From Allokutzneria sp. NRRL B-24872 (lineage in GTDB: Bacteria > Actinomycetota > Actinomycetes > Mycobacteriales > Pseudonocardiaceae): DNA of 64,000 nt. Below, piece by piece: positions 9,872 through 18,783 of the stretch; within the stretch, counting starts at the first letter, position 1, and every line of letters starts with the position of its first letter. The translations under genes were made by a program, and so were the position numbers. The notes beneath the pieces were generated by a model. That model worked only from the letters and a program-made list of their open reading frames with translations. It searched no databases and was not told the DNA's origin. Location of the stretch: assembly GCF_002155965.1 (NCBI RefSeq), contig NZ_MUMH01000018.1, positions 1-64,000 of the forward strand, given 5' to 3'.

Positions 9872-10516
9872 GTGGCTGGGCGCGATCAGGATCGGGAGCG
9901 CCGCCGTCGCCGGACCGAGGCCGCGGCGGCGCGCCGACCGGAGCGCGCCCAGCGCAGGCTGAGCGGCTGGACCGGTATCCGGGGTGACCGAGGGGACCGG
10001 GGAGAGCGCGGCGAGCGGGGCGGCGGTGAGCGCGCGGGCCGACCGCACGCGCGCGAGCAGCAGCCGGGCTCGCCCCACCGCGGCGGGGCCCCGCGCCGGA
10101 CCCCGCAGCCGCCGCGCAGGCAGAGCATGGCGCCGAAGGCGGCGGGGGCCTTCCAGCTCTCCTCCACCCGCAGGGCCGCGATGCTGGCGCTGGTGGTGTG
10201 CGCGCTGGTGCTGTCCGTGGCGGTGCCGCTGCGGACCTACATCAGCCAGCGCTCGGAGATCAAGCAGGAGACCCTGCTCCAGCAGCAGAACGCCGACGAG
10301 GTGCGGCGGCTGGAGGAGCGCAAGGCCCAGCTGCTGGACCCCGCCCAGGTCGAGGCCGAGGCGCGGCGGCGGCTGAAGTACGTGAACCCGGGGGAGACCC
10401 CGTACGTGGTGGAGCTGCCGACCCCGGCGCCGCCGCAGGAACAGGACACCACCAAGCAGGCCGCCCCGAACAAGTCGTGGTTCGAGCGCCTGTGGGACTC
10501 GATCGCCGGAGGATGA
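9872..10516 (+). CDS. ftsB: FtsB/DivIC-family septum formation initiator
   Basis: 214 residues. A long basic, glycine/arginine-rich cytoplasmic tail (1-95), one transmembrane helix (about 107-127) and an extracytoplasmic coiled coil (about 130-165) followed by a short region with Y-V-N-P-G-E-T. This is the FtsB/DivIC layout; the family bridges FtsL and FtsQ in the divisome. The basic N-terminal tail is longer than in E. coli FtsB but usual for actinobacteria. GTG start 6 nt after eno; its TGA overlaps the next ATG (ATGA). Confidence 0.85.
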   Translation: MAGRDQDRERRRRRTEAAAARRPERAQRRLSGWTGIRGDRGDRGERGERGGGERAGRPHAREQQPGSPHRGGAPRRTPQPPRRQSMAPKAAGAFQLSSTRRAAMLALVVCALVLSVAVPLRTYISQRSEIKQETLLQQQNADEVRRLEERKAQLLDPAQVEAEARRRLKYVNPGETPYVVELPTPAPPQEQDTTKQAAPNKSWFERLWDSIAGG

Positions 10517-11034
10517 CCGCAGTGACGTCCGGAGCCGGGCACGAGCCCGCCAGCCAGGCAGACCGGGACGCGATCACCGCGCAGCTCGGCAGGACCCCGC
10601 GCGGCGTGCGCGCCGTCGCCTACCGCTGCCCGTGCGGCGACCCGGCGGTCGTGCAGACCAACCCGCGCCTGGAGGACGGGACGCCGTTCCCGACCATGTA
10701 CTACCTGACCTGCGCGCGGCTGTCCTCGCGCCTGGGCACGCAAGAGGCGTCCGGCGTGATGCAGGAGATGACCGACCGCCTCGCCGAGGACCCCGCGCTC
10801 GCCGAGCAGTACCTCAAGGCGCACGAGTCCTACCTGGCCGAGCGCGACTCCATCGAGTCCCTCGGCACCAAGGTCAGTGCTGGCGGCATGCCCGACCGCG
10901 TGAAGTGCTTGCACGTCCACGTGGCGCACGCCCTCGCGACCGGACCCGGCGTCAACCCCTTCGGCGACGAGTCCATCGAAGCCGCTGGCGAGTGGTGGAA
11001 GCCCGGCCCCTGTGCCCAGCGCCACTCCTCCTGA
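10513..11034 (+). CDS. DUF501 protein
   Basis: 173 residues, ATG overlapping the ftsB stop. Belongs to DUF501, which occurs almost always as eno-ftsB-DUF501-ppx in actinobacteria (Rv1025 in M. tuberculosis). A conserved C-P-C-G motif near 38, the P-F-P-T-M-Y-Y-L-T-C block and an H-V-H-x-A-H segment near 136-141 could bind metal, but function is unknown. Here ppx is no longer adjacent: two genes lie between (11142-14247). Confidence 0.85.
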   Translation: MTAVTSGAGHEPASQADRDAITAQLGRTPRGVRAVAYRCPCGDPAVVQTNPRLEDGTPFPTMYYLTCARLSSRLGTQEASGVMQEMTDRLAEDPALAEQYLKAHESYLAERDSIESLGTKVSAGGMPDRVKCLHVHVAHALATGPGVNPFGDESIEAAGEWWKPGPCAQRHSS

Positions 11035-11070
11035 TGGCAAACCCCACACGCCCCACTCACGCGAACGCCT

Positions 11071-11139
11071 AGTTCAGTGCGTTGAACGCGCTGAACGACC
11101 CGTTCAGTGCGCTCAACGCACCAAACGACCCGTTCAGGG
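11071..11139. repeat. 30-bp repeat family, about two and a half units
   Basis: One full unit at 11091-11120 (begins CTGAACGACCCGTTCA), flanked by partial units at 11071-11090 and 11121-11139. It fills the gap between the DUF501 gene and the convergent acyl-CoA dehydrogenase stop at 11142. Confidence 0.85.
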
Positions 11140-11141
11140 CT

Positions 11142-12761
11142 TTAGCCCACCGTCGGCATGATCCGTTCCACCAGCGCGGTGGTGTCGAGGCCGCGCGGGA
11201 GCGTGCCGAAGGTGCGCGTGGTTTCTGAGCCGAAGCGGGTCGCCAGGAACGCGTCCGAGACGTCGTTGGGGGCTTCCCGCACCAGCAGGGAGCCTTGGAG
11301 GCACAGGGCAGCCAGCTCGGCCAAGCGCCGCGCGCGGGCGGGCGTCGGGTCGGCCAGCTCCTTGCGGAGGTCGGCCACGCCCGCGTCCAGTCGCGCGTCG
11401 GCTCCGGCGGCGAGGTCGACCTCGGCCAGCAAAGTGTCCACTGTGGACGAATCCTTTGCCATGGCGCGCAAGGCGTCCAGCGCGGTGACGTTGCCCGAGC
11501 CCTCCCAGATCGAGTTCAGCGGTGCGTCCCGGTAGAGCCGCGGCAACCCGGAGTCCTCCACATAACCGTTGCCGCCCAAGCATTCCAGGGCTTCCGCGAC
11601 CGCGACGGGGCAGCGCTTGCAGACGTAGTACTTCGACACCGGCAACGCCAAGCGCAGCAGTGACCGCTCTCCGGCGTCCACCGCGCGGGCGAGGCGCATC
11701 GCCAGTCGCGTCGCGGCTTCGGACTCCAACGCCAGGTCGGCGACCACGGCGGACATCAGCGGAGTGTCCGCCAGCCGCGAGCTGAACGCGGAGCGGTGCG
11801 CGACGTGGTGCGCGGCCTCGGTCAGCGCGGCGCGCACCGTCGACGCCGAGCCGATCACGCAGTCCAGCCTCGTCATCGACACCATCTCGATGATCGTGGG
11901 GACCCCTCGGCCCTCCTCGCCGACGCGCCAGCCGATCGCGCCCGCGTACTCGATCTCCGACGACGCGTTGGACTTGTTGCCGAGCTTGTCCTTCAAGCGC
12001 TGCAAGCGAATCGCGTTGCGCGAGCCGTCCGGGAGCACGCGCGGCAGCACGAAGCACGTCAGTCCGCTCGGAGCCTGCGCGAGCGTCAGGAACAGGTCGT
12101 TCATCGGCGCGGAGGTGAACCACTTGTGCCCGACCAGCTCGTAGCTGCCGTCAGCGAGCGGCTTCGCCGTCGTGGTGTTCGCGCGGACGTCGCTGCCGCC
12201 CTGCTTCTCCGTCATGGACATGCCCGCGAGCAGACCCGCCTTGGTCTCCGGCGCGCGCAGGCCGAAGTCGTAGGTGCGCGAGCGCAGTCCGGGCTCGAAG
12301 CGCTCGGCCAGTTCGGGGGAGTGGCGCAGCGCGGGGATCGACGCGTAGGTCATCGAGATGGGGCAGCCGTGGCCGGACTCCGCCTGGCTCCACAGGTAGA
12401 ACGCGGCTGCCCGAGCGAGGTGCGCGTTCGGGCCGACTTCAGTGCCCCACGGGGCAGCGTGCAATCCCAGTTCCACCGCATGGCCCATCAGCCAGTGCCA
12501 CGAAGGATGGAACTCCACCTCGTCGACGCGGTTGCCCCAGCGGTCGTGCGTGCGCAGAACGGGCGGGTTCTCGTTGGCCAGCCTGCCGTGCTCGCGAGCC
12601 TGCTCCGAGCCCGCCAGCCGACCGGTCCCGTGCAGCCGTCCCAGCAGCTCCGCGTCGGTGATCGTGCTGGTCAGCGCGGGGTCGCAGGCCAGGGCGTCGA
12701 AGTCGGCGAGTGCGGGCGGCTGGTTGCTGACCCGGTGTGTGACGAAGTCCCCGTGCGGCAT
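11142..12761 (-). CDS. AidB-like acyl-CoA dehydrogenase family protein
   Basis: 539 residues from the ATG at 12761; an in-frame GTG 18 nt upstream is possible. Size, the THRVSNQPP N-terminus, the M-T-E-K-Q-G-G-S-D-V-R FAD-contact motif and the R-x-Y-R-D-A-P-L-N-x-I-W-E-G-S-G-N block near the C-terminus match the AidB/isovaleryl-CoA-dehydrogenase-like branch. E. coli AidB is an FAD protein of the alkylation response that binds DNA; most actinobacterial relatives are uncharacterised. The frame remains open upstream to 13199 but that part is antisense to the transglycosylase gene. Intrudes between DUF501 and ppx compared with mycobacteria. Confidence 0.85.
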   Translation of the reverse strand: MPHGDFVTHRVSNQPPALADFDALACDPALTSTITDAELLGRLHGTGRLAGSEQAREHGRLANENPPVLRTHDRWGNRVDEVEFHPSWHWLMGHAVELGLHAAPWGTEVGPNAHLARAAAFYLWSQAESGHGCPISMTYASIPALRHSPELAERFEPGLRSRTYDFGLRAPETKAGLLAGMSMTEKQGGSDVRANTTTAKPLADGSYELVGHKWFTSAPMNDLFLTLAQAPSGLTCFVLPRVLPDGSRNAIRLQRLKDKLGNKSNASSEIEYAGAIGWRVGEEGRGVPTIIEMVSMTRLDCVIGSASTVRAALTEAAHHVAHRSAFSSRLADTPLMSAVVADLALESEAATRLAMRLARAVDAGERSLLRLALPVSKYYVCKRCPVAVAEALECLGGNGYVEDSGLPRLYRDAPLNSIWEGSGNVTALDALRAMAKDSSTVDTLLAEVDLAAGADARLDAGVADLRKELADPTPARARRLAELAALCLQGSLLVREAPNDVSDAFLATRFGSETTRTFGTLPRGLDTTALVERIMPTVG

Positions 12762-12904
12762 GTACTCGACAGTAACCACCCCGTCGGCCGAGCAGAAGGG
12801 CACGCCCGGTGACCGCCTCGCGCCACCCCGTAAAGGAGTTGTTAAGTGAATTGATACATCGGTGGGAAATCGCTGACGAGATAACGAACAGTCCTCAACA
12901 ACCG

Positions 12905-12918
12905 ACCTACTTGTAGGT
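12905..12918. promoter_or_regulatory. 14-bp inverted repeat upstream of transglycosylase gene
   Basis: ACCTAC-TT-GTAGGT lies 61 nt before the transglycosylase start in an unusually A+T-rich stretch (12835-12920) between divergent genes. A repressor operator is plausible, but no cognate regulator is adjacent. Confidence 0.35.
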
Positions 12919-12978
12919 ACGGTGAGCCGGCGGGTACGTGACGACGGTAGGGCGACAACTCTGAGGAGAGGGTGCTTG

Positions 12979-14247
12979 GTGGAAACCCCCAACGCGCCAC
13001 TCGGCAGGACCGCGCTTCGCAAGGCTCGCCGGCGACGCGTGCTGAAGACCAAGGCCAGGCGCATGGCCGCCGCCGCGACCGCCACCGCCGCGCTCATCGT
13101 CCCGCCGGCGCTCGCCGGAGTCGTCGGACTCGGCACGCTCCCGGCCACGCCGAGCGACGACGCGAACTCCGCGTACGCCTTCGGCGACCTGCTCGCCAAG
13201 CTCCGCGGCTACCCGGGCGACCTCGGCGCGGGCGGTCACCTCGCGCAGAACGACTCGATCAGCCCGACGCTGCTCGACGCGCTCCGCGATCCCGGCCAGC
13301 TCAGCGACGACCCCTTCGCCGAGTTACCCGATGGCGGCACCCTCGGCATCCCCGGCACCGTGCTCGACGCGTACATGCGAGCCGACCGCACGCTCCAGGC
13401 CACGATGCCCGGCTGCGGGCTGCACTGGTCGGTGCTCGCGGGCATCGGCCGCATCGAGTCCAGGCACGCGAACTCCGCGGTGGACCTGCGCGGCAACACG
13501 GTCGGCCGCATCCTCGGCCCCGTGCTCAACGGCGGTCCCGGCATGGCGGCGATCAGCGACACCGACGGCGGCAGGCTCGACGGGGACACCGTGTGGGACC
13601 GCGCGGTCGGCCCGATGCAGTTCATCCCGAGCACGTGGGCGCTCTACGCCGCGGACGGCGACAGCGACGGGGTTTCCAGTCCCCACAACGTTTACGACGC
13701 CGCGCTGGCCAGTGGCAAGTACCTCTGCTCCGGCGGGTTGAACCTGCTCGACCCGTCGCAGCTCGTGCAGGCGGTGTTCCGCTACAACCACTCCAACGTC
13801 TACGTGCAGAAGGTCCTGCTGTGGGCCGCCGCGTACGCGACCGGCGTGAACCCCTTGCCCACCACGCCGATTCCGCCGGACGTGCTGGCGCAGGGCGCTC
13901 CGCCGCCCGTCCCGCAGCCGCCGCCCCCGCTGCCGGACCCCAACCAGCCGCCGCCGGGCCCGGGCCCGAGCAACCAGCAGCCGACGACGACCACCACCAC
14001 GACGACGACAACGACCACGAACCCGTGGACGACAACGTCGGCTCGGCCGATCACCACGTCTCCGAAGCCGACCACCACGACGCCGTCCTGCCCGAGCACG
14101 ACGACGTCGACGAGCACGACGACCAGCACCACGACGCCGAAGCCGACCACCTCGACCTCGACGCCGAGCACCAACCCGTGCGTCTCCCCGGCCCCGCCGA
14201 CCTCCAAGGCGCAGCCCGGGCCCGCGATGACCACGGCACCGCGCTGA
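12979..14247 (+). CDS. Lytic murein transglycosylase with Pro/Thr-rich tail
   Basis: 422 residues from the GTG at 12979, with GAGGAGAGG 8 nt upstream. An arginine-rich start and hydrophobic segment (about 29-48) give an export signal or membrane anchor. Residues about 125-280 form a goose-lysozyme-like transglycosylase domain: catalytic Glu150 in GIGRIESRHAN and the M-Q-F-I-P-S-T-W motif near 203. The last 130 residues are proline-rich, then threonine-rich, a probable wall-spanning linker. It would cleave the MurNAc-GlcNAc bond of peptidoglycan outside the membrane. In M. tuberculosis the related lpqU lies just before eno, so this gene may be a moved member of that cluster. Contains a rare TTA codon at 13324. 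Confidence 0.85.
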   Translation: METPNAPLGRTALRKARRRRVLKTKARRMAAAATATAALIVPPALAGVVGLGTLPATPSDDANSAYAFGDLLAKLRGYPGDLGAGGHLAQNDSISPTLLDALRDPGQLSDDPFAELPDGGTLGIPGTVLDAYMRADRTLQATMPGCGLHWSVLAGIGRIESRHANSAVDLRGNTVGRILGPVLNGGPGMAAISDTDGGRLDGDTVWDRAVGPMQFIPSTWALYAADGDSDGVSSPHNVYDAALASGKYLCSGGLNLLDPSQLVQAVFRYNHSNVYVQKVLLWAAAYATGVNPLPTTPIPPDVLAQGAPPPVPQPPPPLPDPNQPPPGPGPSNQQPTTTTTTTTTTTTNPWTTTSARPITTSPKPTTTTPSCPSTTTSTSTTTSTTTPKPTTSTSTPSTNPCVSPAPPTSKAQPGPAMTTAPR

Positions 14248-14299
14248 GCCGCTGACGCTACGGTTGGGCTGGAAGTCCGCCCACCGTAGGAGGTTCGGC

Positions 14300-15253
14300 A
14301 TGCCACGGGTCGCAGCGATCGACTGTGGGACCAACTCGATCCGGTTGCTCGTCGCCGATGTGACCGTGCGCGAGGACGGCAGCCGCTGGCTGCGCGACGT
14401 GCACCGGGAGATGCGGATCGTCCGGCTCGGCCAGGGCGTCGACGCGACCGGTCAGCTCGCGCCCGAGGCGATCGAGCGCACGCGCGCCGCGCTCGCCGAC
14501 TACACCGCCGTGCTGCGCCGCAAGGGCGCCGAGCGCGTTCGGATGACCGCGACCTCGGCGACCAGGGACGCGGGCAACCGGGAGGACTTCTTCAGCATGG
14601 TCCGCGCCACGCTCGGCGCGGAGGCCGAGGTGATCAGCGGCGACGAGGAAGCCCGGCTGTCCTTCACCGGCGCGGTCGGCGACCTCGAACCCGAGGACGG
14701 CCCGTTCGTCGTGACCGACATCGGCGGCGGCTCCACCGAGGTCGTCGTCGGCACCTGGGACGGCGTGCGCGCCGAGATCACCGCCGCCCGCTCCGTCGAC
14801 GTCGGCTGCGTCCGGATCACCGAGCGCTGCCTGCACGAGGACCCGCCCACCGCCGAGCAGCGCGCCGAGGCCGAGCGCGTCGTCCACGAGATCCTGGCCG
14901 ACGCCTTCGAAGCCGTTGACGTGCGCGGAGCTCGCACCTGGGTCGGTGTCGCCGGCACCATCACCACCATCGCCGCCGTGGCGCAGGACCTGCCGGAGTA
15001 CGACTCCGAGCGCGTGCACCTGCACCGCATGCCGCTGGACACCGTGCACGAGGTGTCCGACCGCCTGCTCACCATGCCCCACGACGAGCGCGCCGCACTC
15101 GGCCCCATGCACCCCGGCCGGGTCGACGTGATCAACGGCGGGGCGCTCGTGCTCCGCTCCCTCGCCGACGAGTTCGTCAAGCGCGCGGGCATCACCGAGC
15201 TGGTCGCCAGCGAGCACGACATCCTCGACGGCATCGCCCTTTCGCTGGCCTGA
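14300..15253 (+). CDS. ppx: Exopolyphosphatase / pppGpp phosphohydrolase (Ppx/GppA)
   Basis: 317 residues, ATG at 14300 with AGGAGG 6 nt upstream. ASKHA-fold motifs: A-I-D-C-G-T-N-S at the N-terminus, a second phosphate loop T-D-I-G-G-G-S-T-E near 143-151, and the S-A-T-R-D-A-x-N block. The short single-module length matches mycobacterial Ppx1/Ppx2-type enzymes, which degrade short-chain polyphosphate. Normally next to DUF501; separated here by two genes. Followed by a strong terminator. Confidence 0.9.
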   Translation: MPRVAAIDCGTNSIRLLVADVTVREDGSRWLRDVHREMRIVRLGQGVDATGQLAPEAIERTRAALADYTAVLRRKGAERVRMTATSATRDAGNREDFFSMVRATLGAEAEVISGDEEARLSFTGAVGDLEPEDGPFVVTDIGGGSTEVVVGTWDGVRAEITAARSVDVGCVRITERCLHEDPPTAEQRAEAERVVHEILADAFEAVDVRGARTWVGVAGTITTIAAVAQDLPEYDSERVHLHRMPLDTVHEVSDRLLTMPHDERAALGPMHPGRVDVINGGALVLRSLADEFVKRAGITELVASEHDILDGIALSLA

Positions 15254-15261
15254 GACGGAGA

Positions 15262-15295
15262 AGCCGTTCGCGGGCAACGAAACCCGCGAACGGCT
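15262..15295. terminator. Terminator between ppx and S10 peptidase gene
   Basis: 13-bp perfect stem (15262-15274 with 15283-15295), 8-nt loop CAACGAAA, between convergent stops at 15253 and 15308. Confidence 0.85.
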
Positions 15296-15307
15296 CCCCA
15301 CAAGGCG

Positions 15308-16813
15308 CTAGCGGTTCGAAGCGGCCTTCACGAAGGTGGCCAGGTCCGCGGACTGCTGGATGCGCGAGGGCTCGTGCACGTACATCATGTGCCCGGCCTC
15401 GTAGTACTTCACCTCGATGTTGTCGCGCAGCTCATCGGGAATCTGCAGCTGCGCCAACACCTGCTCGGCCGCGAAGTACGGCGTCGCGCCGTCGTGGTAG
15501 CCCGACGCCACGTGCACCTTGAGGAAGGGGTTGGCGCGCATGGCTTCGGCGAGCTTCCCGGAAACGGTGACGTGCCGGTTCTCGAACTCCTTGTAGGACC
15601 ACGGGTGCACGGCCCGCGAGAGGACTTCGTAGGGCAGGTCGTTGGAGTAGCCGAGTTCCGTGCGCACGTAGTGGTTCAGCGCGGCGGAGTACGGGCCGGT
15701 GATCGCGGTCATCGACGGGTCGGAGCCGTAGGACTCGACACCGCCGTCGCGCTCCCAGCCGGTGAAGCGGCCGTCGAGCCTGCCGACCACGAGCCCGCGC
15801 GAGCGCAGCAGCTCCGTGTAGAAGCGGACGTGCTCGATGCGCAGGTTCACGCGGTCCACGTAGTCGGTGGACAGACCGGTCAGCGAAGCCACCTTCTGGA
15901 CGGCCTCCGCACGCTCCTCGGCGGTCAGCCTGGAGCCGCGCGCCAGCGCCCACAGGAAGTCGCCCGCGGCGTACTCCTCGGCCTCGGCGAGGACGTCCGC
16001 GAGGGGCCGGTCGCCGTGCAGGCCGTGGTAGTGCGCGATCGCGGCGTAGGTCGGCAGGAACAGCGCGTGCGGCTGGTCGTTGCCGGGGGTGAACCGGATC
16101 GTGCCCATGTCCAGCACGGACGAGATCAGCATGAGCCCGTTGAGGTACATGCCGAAGCGCGTCTGCAGGTACTCCGCCAGACCCGCCGCGCGCAGGGTGC
16201 CGTAGGACTCGCCGGCGAGGAACTTCGGCGACATCCAGCGGCCGTTGCGCGAGGTCCACAGGCGGATCACCTCGGCGACGGTCTCCAGGTCACCGGTGTA
16301 GCCGTGGTGCTCGCCCGGCTTCTCCCCGGCCGCCGCGCGCGAGTAGCCCGTGGACACCGGGTCGATGAACACGAGATCGCTGTGCGCCAGCAGGGTTTCG
16401 GCGTTGTCCGCGAGGCCGTAGGGCGGCGGGGTCAGTTCGCCCGCGTCACCGCTGAGCACGCGCTTGGGGCCGAGCACGCCCATGTGCAGCCAGACGCTCG
16501 ACGAGCCCGGGCCGCCGTTGAACGCGAACGTCACCGGCCGGTCGGCCGCGCCGCCGTCCACGGTGTAGGAGGTGAAGAAGACCTCGGCCTTGGGCTTGTG
16601 CCCGTCGAAGGTGCCGTCGGTGTGCACCTCCTTGCGGAGCACGACGCGCCCCGCGGTCGCGGTGTAGTTCAGCTTGCGGCGCTTGATGGTCAGGGCGTGC
16701 CGTGTGGTCACCAGGTCGTCGACCGGCTCGTCCTGCCGAGACGGTGCGGCTGTCTCGGCGTCGAGCTCCTTGTCGCTGGTGCCCTTCGGCTCCTTGGCGT
16801 CTTTCGCTGGCAT
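15308..16813 (-). CDS. Serine carboxypeptidase-like S10 family peptidase
   Basis: 501 residues, ATG at 16813. Alpha/beta-hydrolase fold: oxyanion-hole block N-G-G-P-G-S-S-S near 99-106, nucleophile Ser203 in G-E-S-Y-G-T, an Asp in S-G-Y-H-D-G-A-T-P and the catalytic His in Y-E-A-G-H-M. These are the marks of serine carboxypeptidases. There is no signal peptide: the first 35 residues are charged and hydrophilic, so this branch is probably cytoplasmic, unlike the secreted or vacuolar eukaryotic enzymes. Substrate unknown. Confidence 0.85.
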   Translation of the reverse strand: MPAKDAKEPKGTSDKELDAETAAPSRQDEPVDDLVTTRHALTIKRRKLNYTATAGRVVLRKEVHTDGTFDGHKPKAEVFFTSYTVDGGAADRPVTFAFNGGPGSSSVWLHMGVLGPKRVLSGDAGELTPPPYGLADNAETLLAHSDLVFIDPVSTGYSRAAAGEKPGEHHGYTGDLETVAEVIRLWTSRNGRWMSPKFLAGESYGTLRAAGLAEYLQTRFGMYLNGLMLISSVLDMGTIRFTPGNDQPHALFLPTYAAIAHYHGLHGDRPLADVLAEAEEYAAGDFLWALARGSRLTAEERAEAVQKVASLTGLSTDYVDRVNLRIEHVRFYTELLRSRGLVVGRLDGRFTGWERDGGVESYGSDPSMTAITGPYSAALNHYVRTELGYSNDLPYEVLSRAVHPWSYKEFENRHVTVSGKLAEAMRANPFLKVHVASGYHDGATPYFAAEQVLAQLQIPDELRDNIEVKYYEAGHMMYVHEPSRIQQSADLATFVKAASNR

Positions 16814-16893
16814 GACGCGACCTTAACTCGCCCGTCGCCGATTATTAGTTGAACTCAGCAACTGCTTTGCCCATCCGTTACCTCGGGCATCCT

Positions 16894-17631
16894 GTGCGCG
16901 TGGACCCCGTTCGCCAGGATCTGGAAGCGCTCGACGCCGCCGTCACCTCCTGCCGCGCCTGCCCCCGCCTGGTCGCCTGGCGCGAGGAGGTCGCCGTCGT
17001 CAAGCGCGCCGCCTTCCGCGACCACGAGTACTGGGGGCGGCCCGTCCCCGGCTTCGGGCCCGCCGACGCCGCGTTGGGGATCGTCGGCCTCGCGCCCGCC
17101 GCCCACGGCGCCAACCGCACCGGTCGCATGTTCACCGGCGACCGCTCCGGCGACGTCCTCTTCGCCGCCCTGCACGCCGTCGGGCTCGCCACCCAGGCCG
17201 AGGCCGTCCACCCCGCAACGGGGCTCCGCGACGACCGCCTCCGCCTCATCGGCACGCGCATGGCCGCTCCCGTGCGCTGCGCGCCGCCGGAGAACAAGCC
17301 GACGCCGACCGAGCGCGACACCTGCCGCCAGTGGCTCAGCGCCGAACTCGGCCTGCTCCGGCCCACCCTGCGCGCCATCGTCGTGCTCGGCGGCTTCGGC
17401 TGGCAGGCGCTGCTGCCGGTGCTGGCGTACTCGTCGTGGACCGTGCCCGCGCCCCGCCCCAAGTTCGGCCACGGCGCCCGCGTCGAGCTCCCCGCCACCG
17501 ACGACGGCCCGCCGCTGACCCTGTTCGGCTGCTACCACGTCAGCCAGCGCAACACCATGTCCGGCCGCCTGACCCCCGCGATGGTCGAAGCCGTCCTCAC
17601 CGCCGCCAAGCACACCGCGGGCCTGCCTTGA
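16894..17631 (+). CDS. Family 5 uracil-DNA glycosylase (UdgB type)
   Basis: 245 residues from the GTG at 16894 (a second GTG follows at 16900; the frame opens with TTG at 16849). Four cysteines (C20, C23, C119, C134) can bind the 4Fe-4S cluster of family 4/5 enzymes. Active-site motif [13 protein letters not shown] lacks the Asp/Glu of other UDGs, as expected for family 5, and the H-V-S-Q-R-N-T motif lies near the C-terminus. It excises uracil, hypoxanthine or related bases from DNA, protecting a G+C-rich genome against deamination. Divergent from the S10 peptidase gene by 80 bp. Confidence 0.85.
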   Translation: MRVDPVRQDLEALDAAVTSCRACPRLVAWREEVAVVKRAAFRDHEYWGRPVPGFGPADAALGIVGLAPAAHGANRTGRMFTGDRSGDVLFAALHAVGLATQAEAVHPATGLRDDRLRLIGTRMAAPVRCAPPENKPTPTERDTCRQWLSAELGLLRPTLRAIVVLGGFGWQALLPVLAYSSWTVPAPRPKFGHGARVELPATDDGPPLTLFGCYHVSQRNTMSGRLTPAMVEAVLTAAKHTAGLP

Positions 17632-17651
17632 GACACCGGCTGGCGCGAAAG

Positions 17652-17706
17652 CGTTCCGCAAATTAAGCTGTTCCGCGTGACGCGGAACGGTCCACTTTGC
17701 GGAACG
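17652..17706. repeat. Nested palindrome, copy 1 (operator-like)
   Basis: Four GTTCCGC-type half sites. The inner pair is GTTCCGCG-TGA-CGCGGAAC (17670-17688); the outer pair is CGTTCCGCA near 17652 and TGCGGAACG ending at 17706. It overlaps the first possible start codon of the wHTH gene (GTG 17677). A second copy lies at 19492-19545, on the far side of the two-gene unit. Confidence 0.8.
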
Positions 17707-18783
17707 CCCTCTTCGGAGAGGGTGCGAGAGCTGATGGCCGCTCTTGGCCACACGCTGCCGTCCGCCTGGTCCCTCACGGTCGAACGGGAGCGCCGCAGCG
17801 CCGGGCTCGAGGTGGACGCTCTCCTGCGCCTGAGTTCGCCGGACGGCTCGACGGCGGTGATCGTCGCCGAGGTCAGCCGCAAGCTGGAACCCCGAGCGGT
17901 GCCGCACATCCACACGCTGGCGCAGCGCTGGCGCTCCGTTTTCGCCGCGGACGCGGCCATGATCATCGCGCCGTTCGCGTCCCCGCTGGCGCGGGAGCGA
18001 CTCGCCGAAGCCGACCTCGGCTGGTTCGACCAGACGGGAAACCTCCGGCTGCGGCTCGACCGGCCGAGCGTGTTCATCGATCGGCAGGGGGCCGACCGGG
18101 CCCCGTTCACCGATGCCGCCGACCGCCGCTTGAAGTCCCTGCGCGGTCCCGGTGCCGCCCGCGTAGTGCGCGGGCTCCTGGACGGCCGAGGTCCGGTCGG
18201 GGTGCGGGCACTGGCCGCGGGAGTCGGTGTCGGTGCTGGCACGAGCGCGCGCGTCCTGGAGTTGCTGGACCGCGAAGGGCTCATCGGTCGCAGCGAGGCC
18301 GGTGAGGTCACGCGCGTGCGCAAGAGATCCCTGGTGCGCCGGTGGAGCCAGGACTACGGCCTGATGACCTCCAACGAGGTCGTGCGCATGATCGATCCGA
18401 GGGGAGTCGAACACGCGCTGAGTGCGCTCCGGAAGCTCTCGGACGACGACCACGTGGTGACCGGCTCGGCGGCAGCGCGCGCGTACCTGCCGCAGGAGAC
18501 CCTGTCCGTCGTGCCGCTGACAGCACTGACGGTCTACACCCCTGAACCAGGGGCGCTGGAACGCGATCTCGGTCTCCGGCCAACGGAACGAGGGGCGAAC
18601 GTCCTGCTCGTGCGGCCCTTCGACGCGGTGCTCTTAGAAGGTGCCCGAACCCGCGATCGGCTGCTGTGCGCACCGGCCTTCCAGGCCGTGGTCGACCTGC
18701 TGACGGGGCCAGGGCGGTCGAGTGAAGAAGCGGAGCAGCTGATGGCGGTTCTGGCCGCCGACGATCCCGGATGGACTGCGTGA
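17677..18783 (+). CDS. Winged-HTH regulator, probable antitoxin partner of the nucleotidyltransferase
   Basis: 368 residues if the GTG at 17677 is used. That start lies inside the nested palindrome, so GTG 17722 or ATG 17734 (downstream of GGAGAGG) is more likely. Residues about 35-150 contain an endonuclease-like stretch with a conserved E-V-S-R-K-L motif; residues about 165-215 look like a winged helix. The remaining C-terminal part has no named fold I can see. The gene overlaps the nucleotidyltransferase-like reading frame by 13 nt, the arrangement of AbiE-like type IV toxin-antitoxin units, so an autoregulating antitoxin role is inferred. Contains a rare TTA codon at 18634. Intact, unlike its partner. 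Confidence 0.6.
   Translation: MTRNGPLCGTPSSERVRELMAALGHTLPSAWSLTVERERRSAGLEVDALLRLSSPDGSTAVIVAEVSRKLEPRAVPHIHTLAQRWRSVFAADAAMIIAPFASPLARERLAEADLGWFDQTGNLRLRLDRPSVFIDRQGADRAPFTDAADRRLKSLRGPGAARVVRGLLDGRGPVGVRALAAGVGVGAGTSARVLELLDREGLIGRSEAGEVTRVRKRSLVRRWSQDYGLMTSNEVVRMIDPRGVEHALSALRKLSDDDHVVTGSAAARAYLPQETLSVVPLTALTVYTPEPGALERDLGLRPTERGANVLLVRPFDAVLLEGARTRDRLLCAPAFQAVVDLLTGPGRSSEEAEQLMAVLAADDPGWTA

Noticed and set aside
12762-12978. c-di-AMP (ydaO) riboswitch upstream of the transglycosylase gene, common in actinomycetes
   Set aside because: The leader lacks the conserved ydaO blocks; only a short palindrome is seen.
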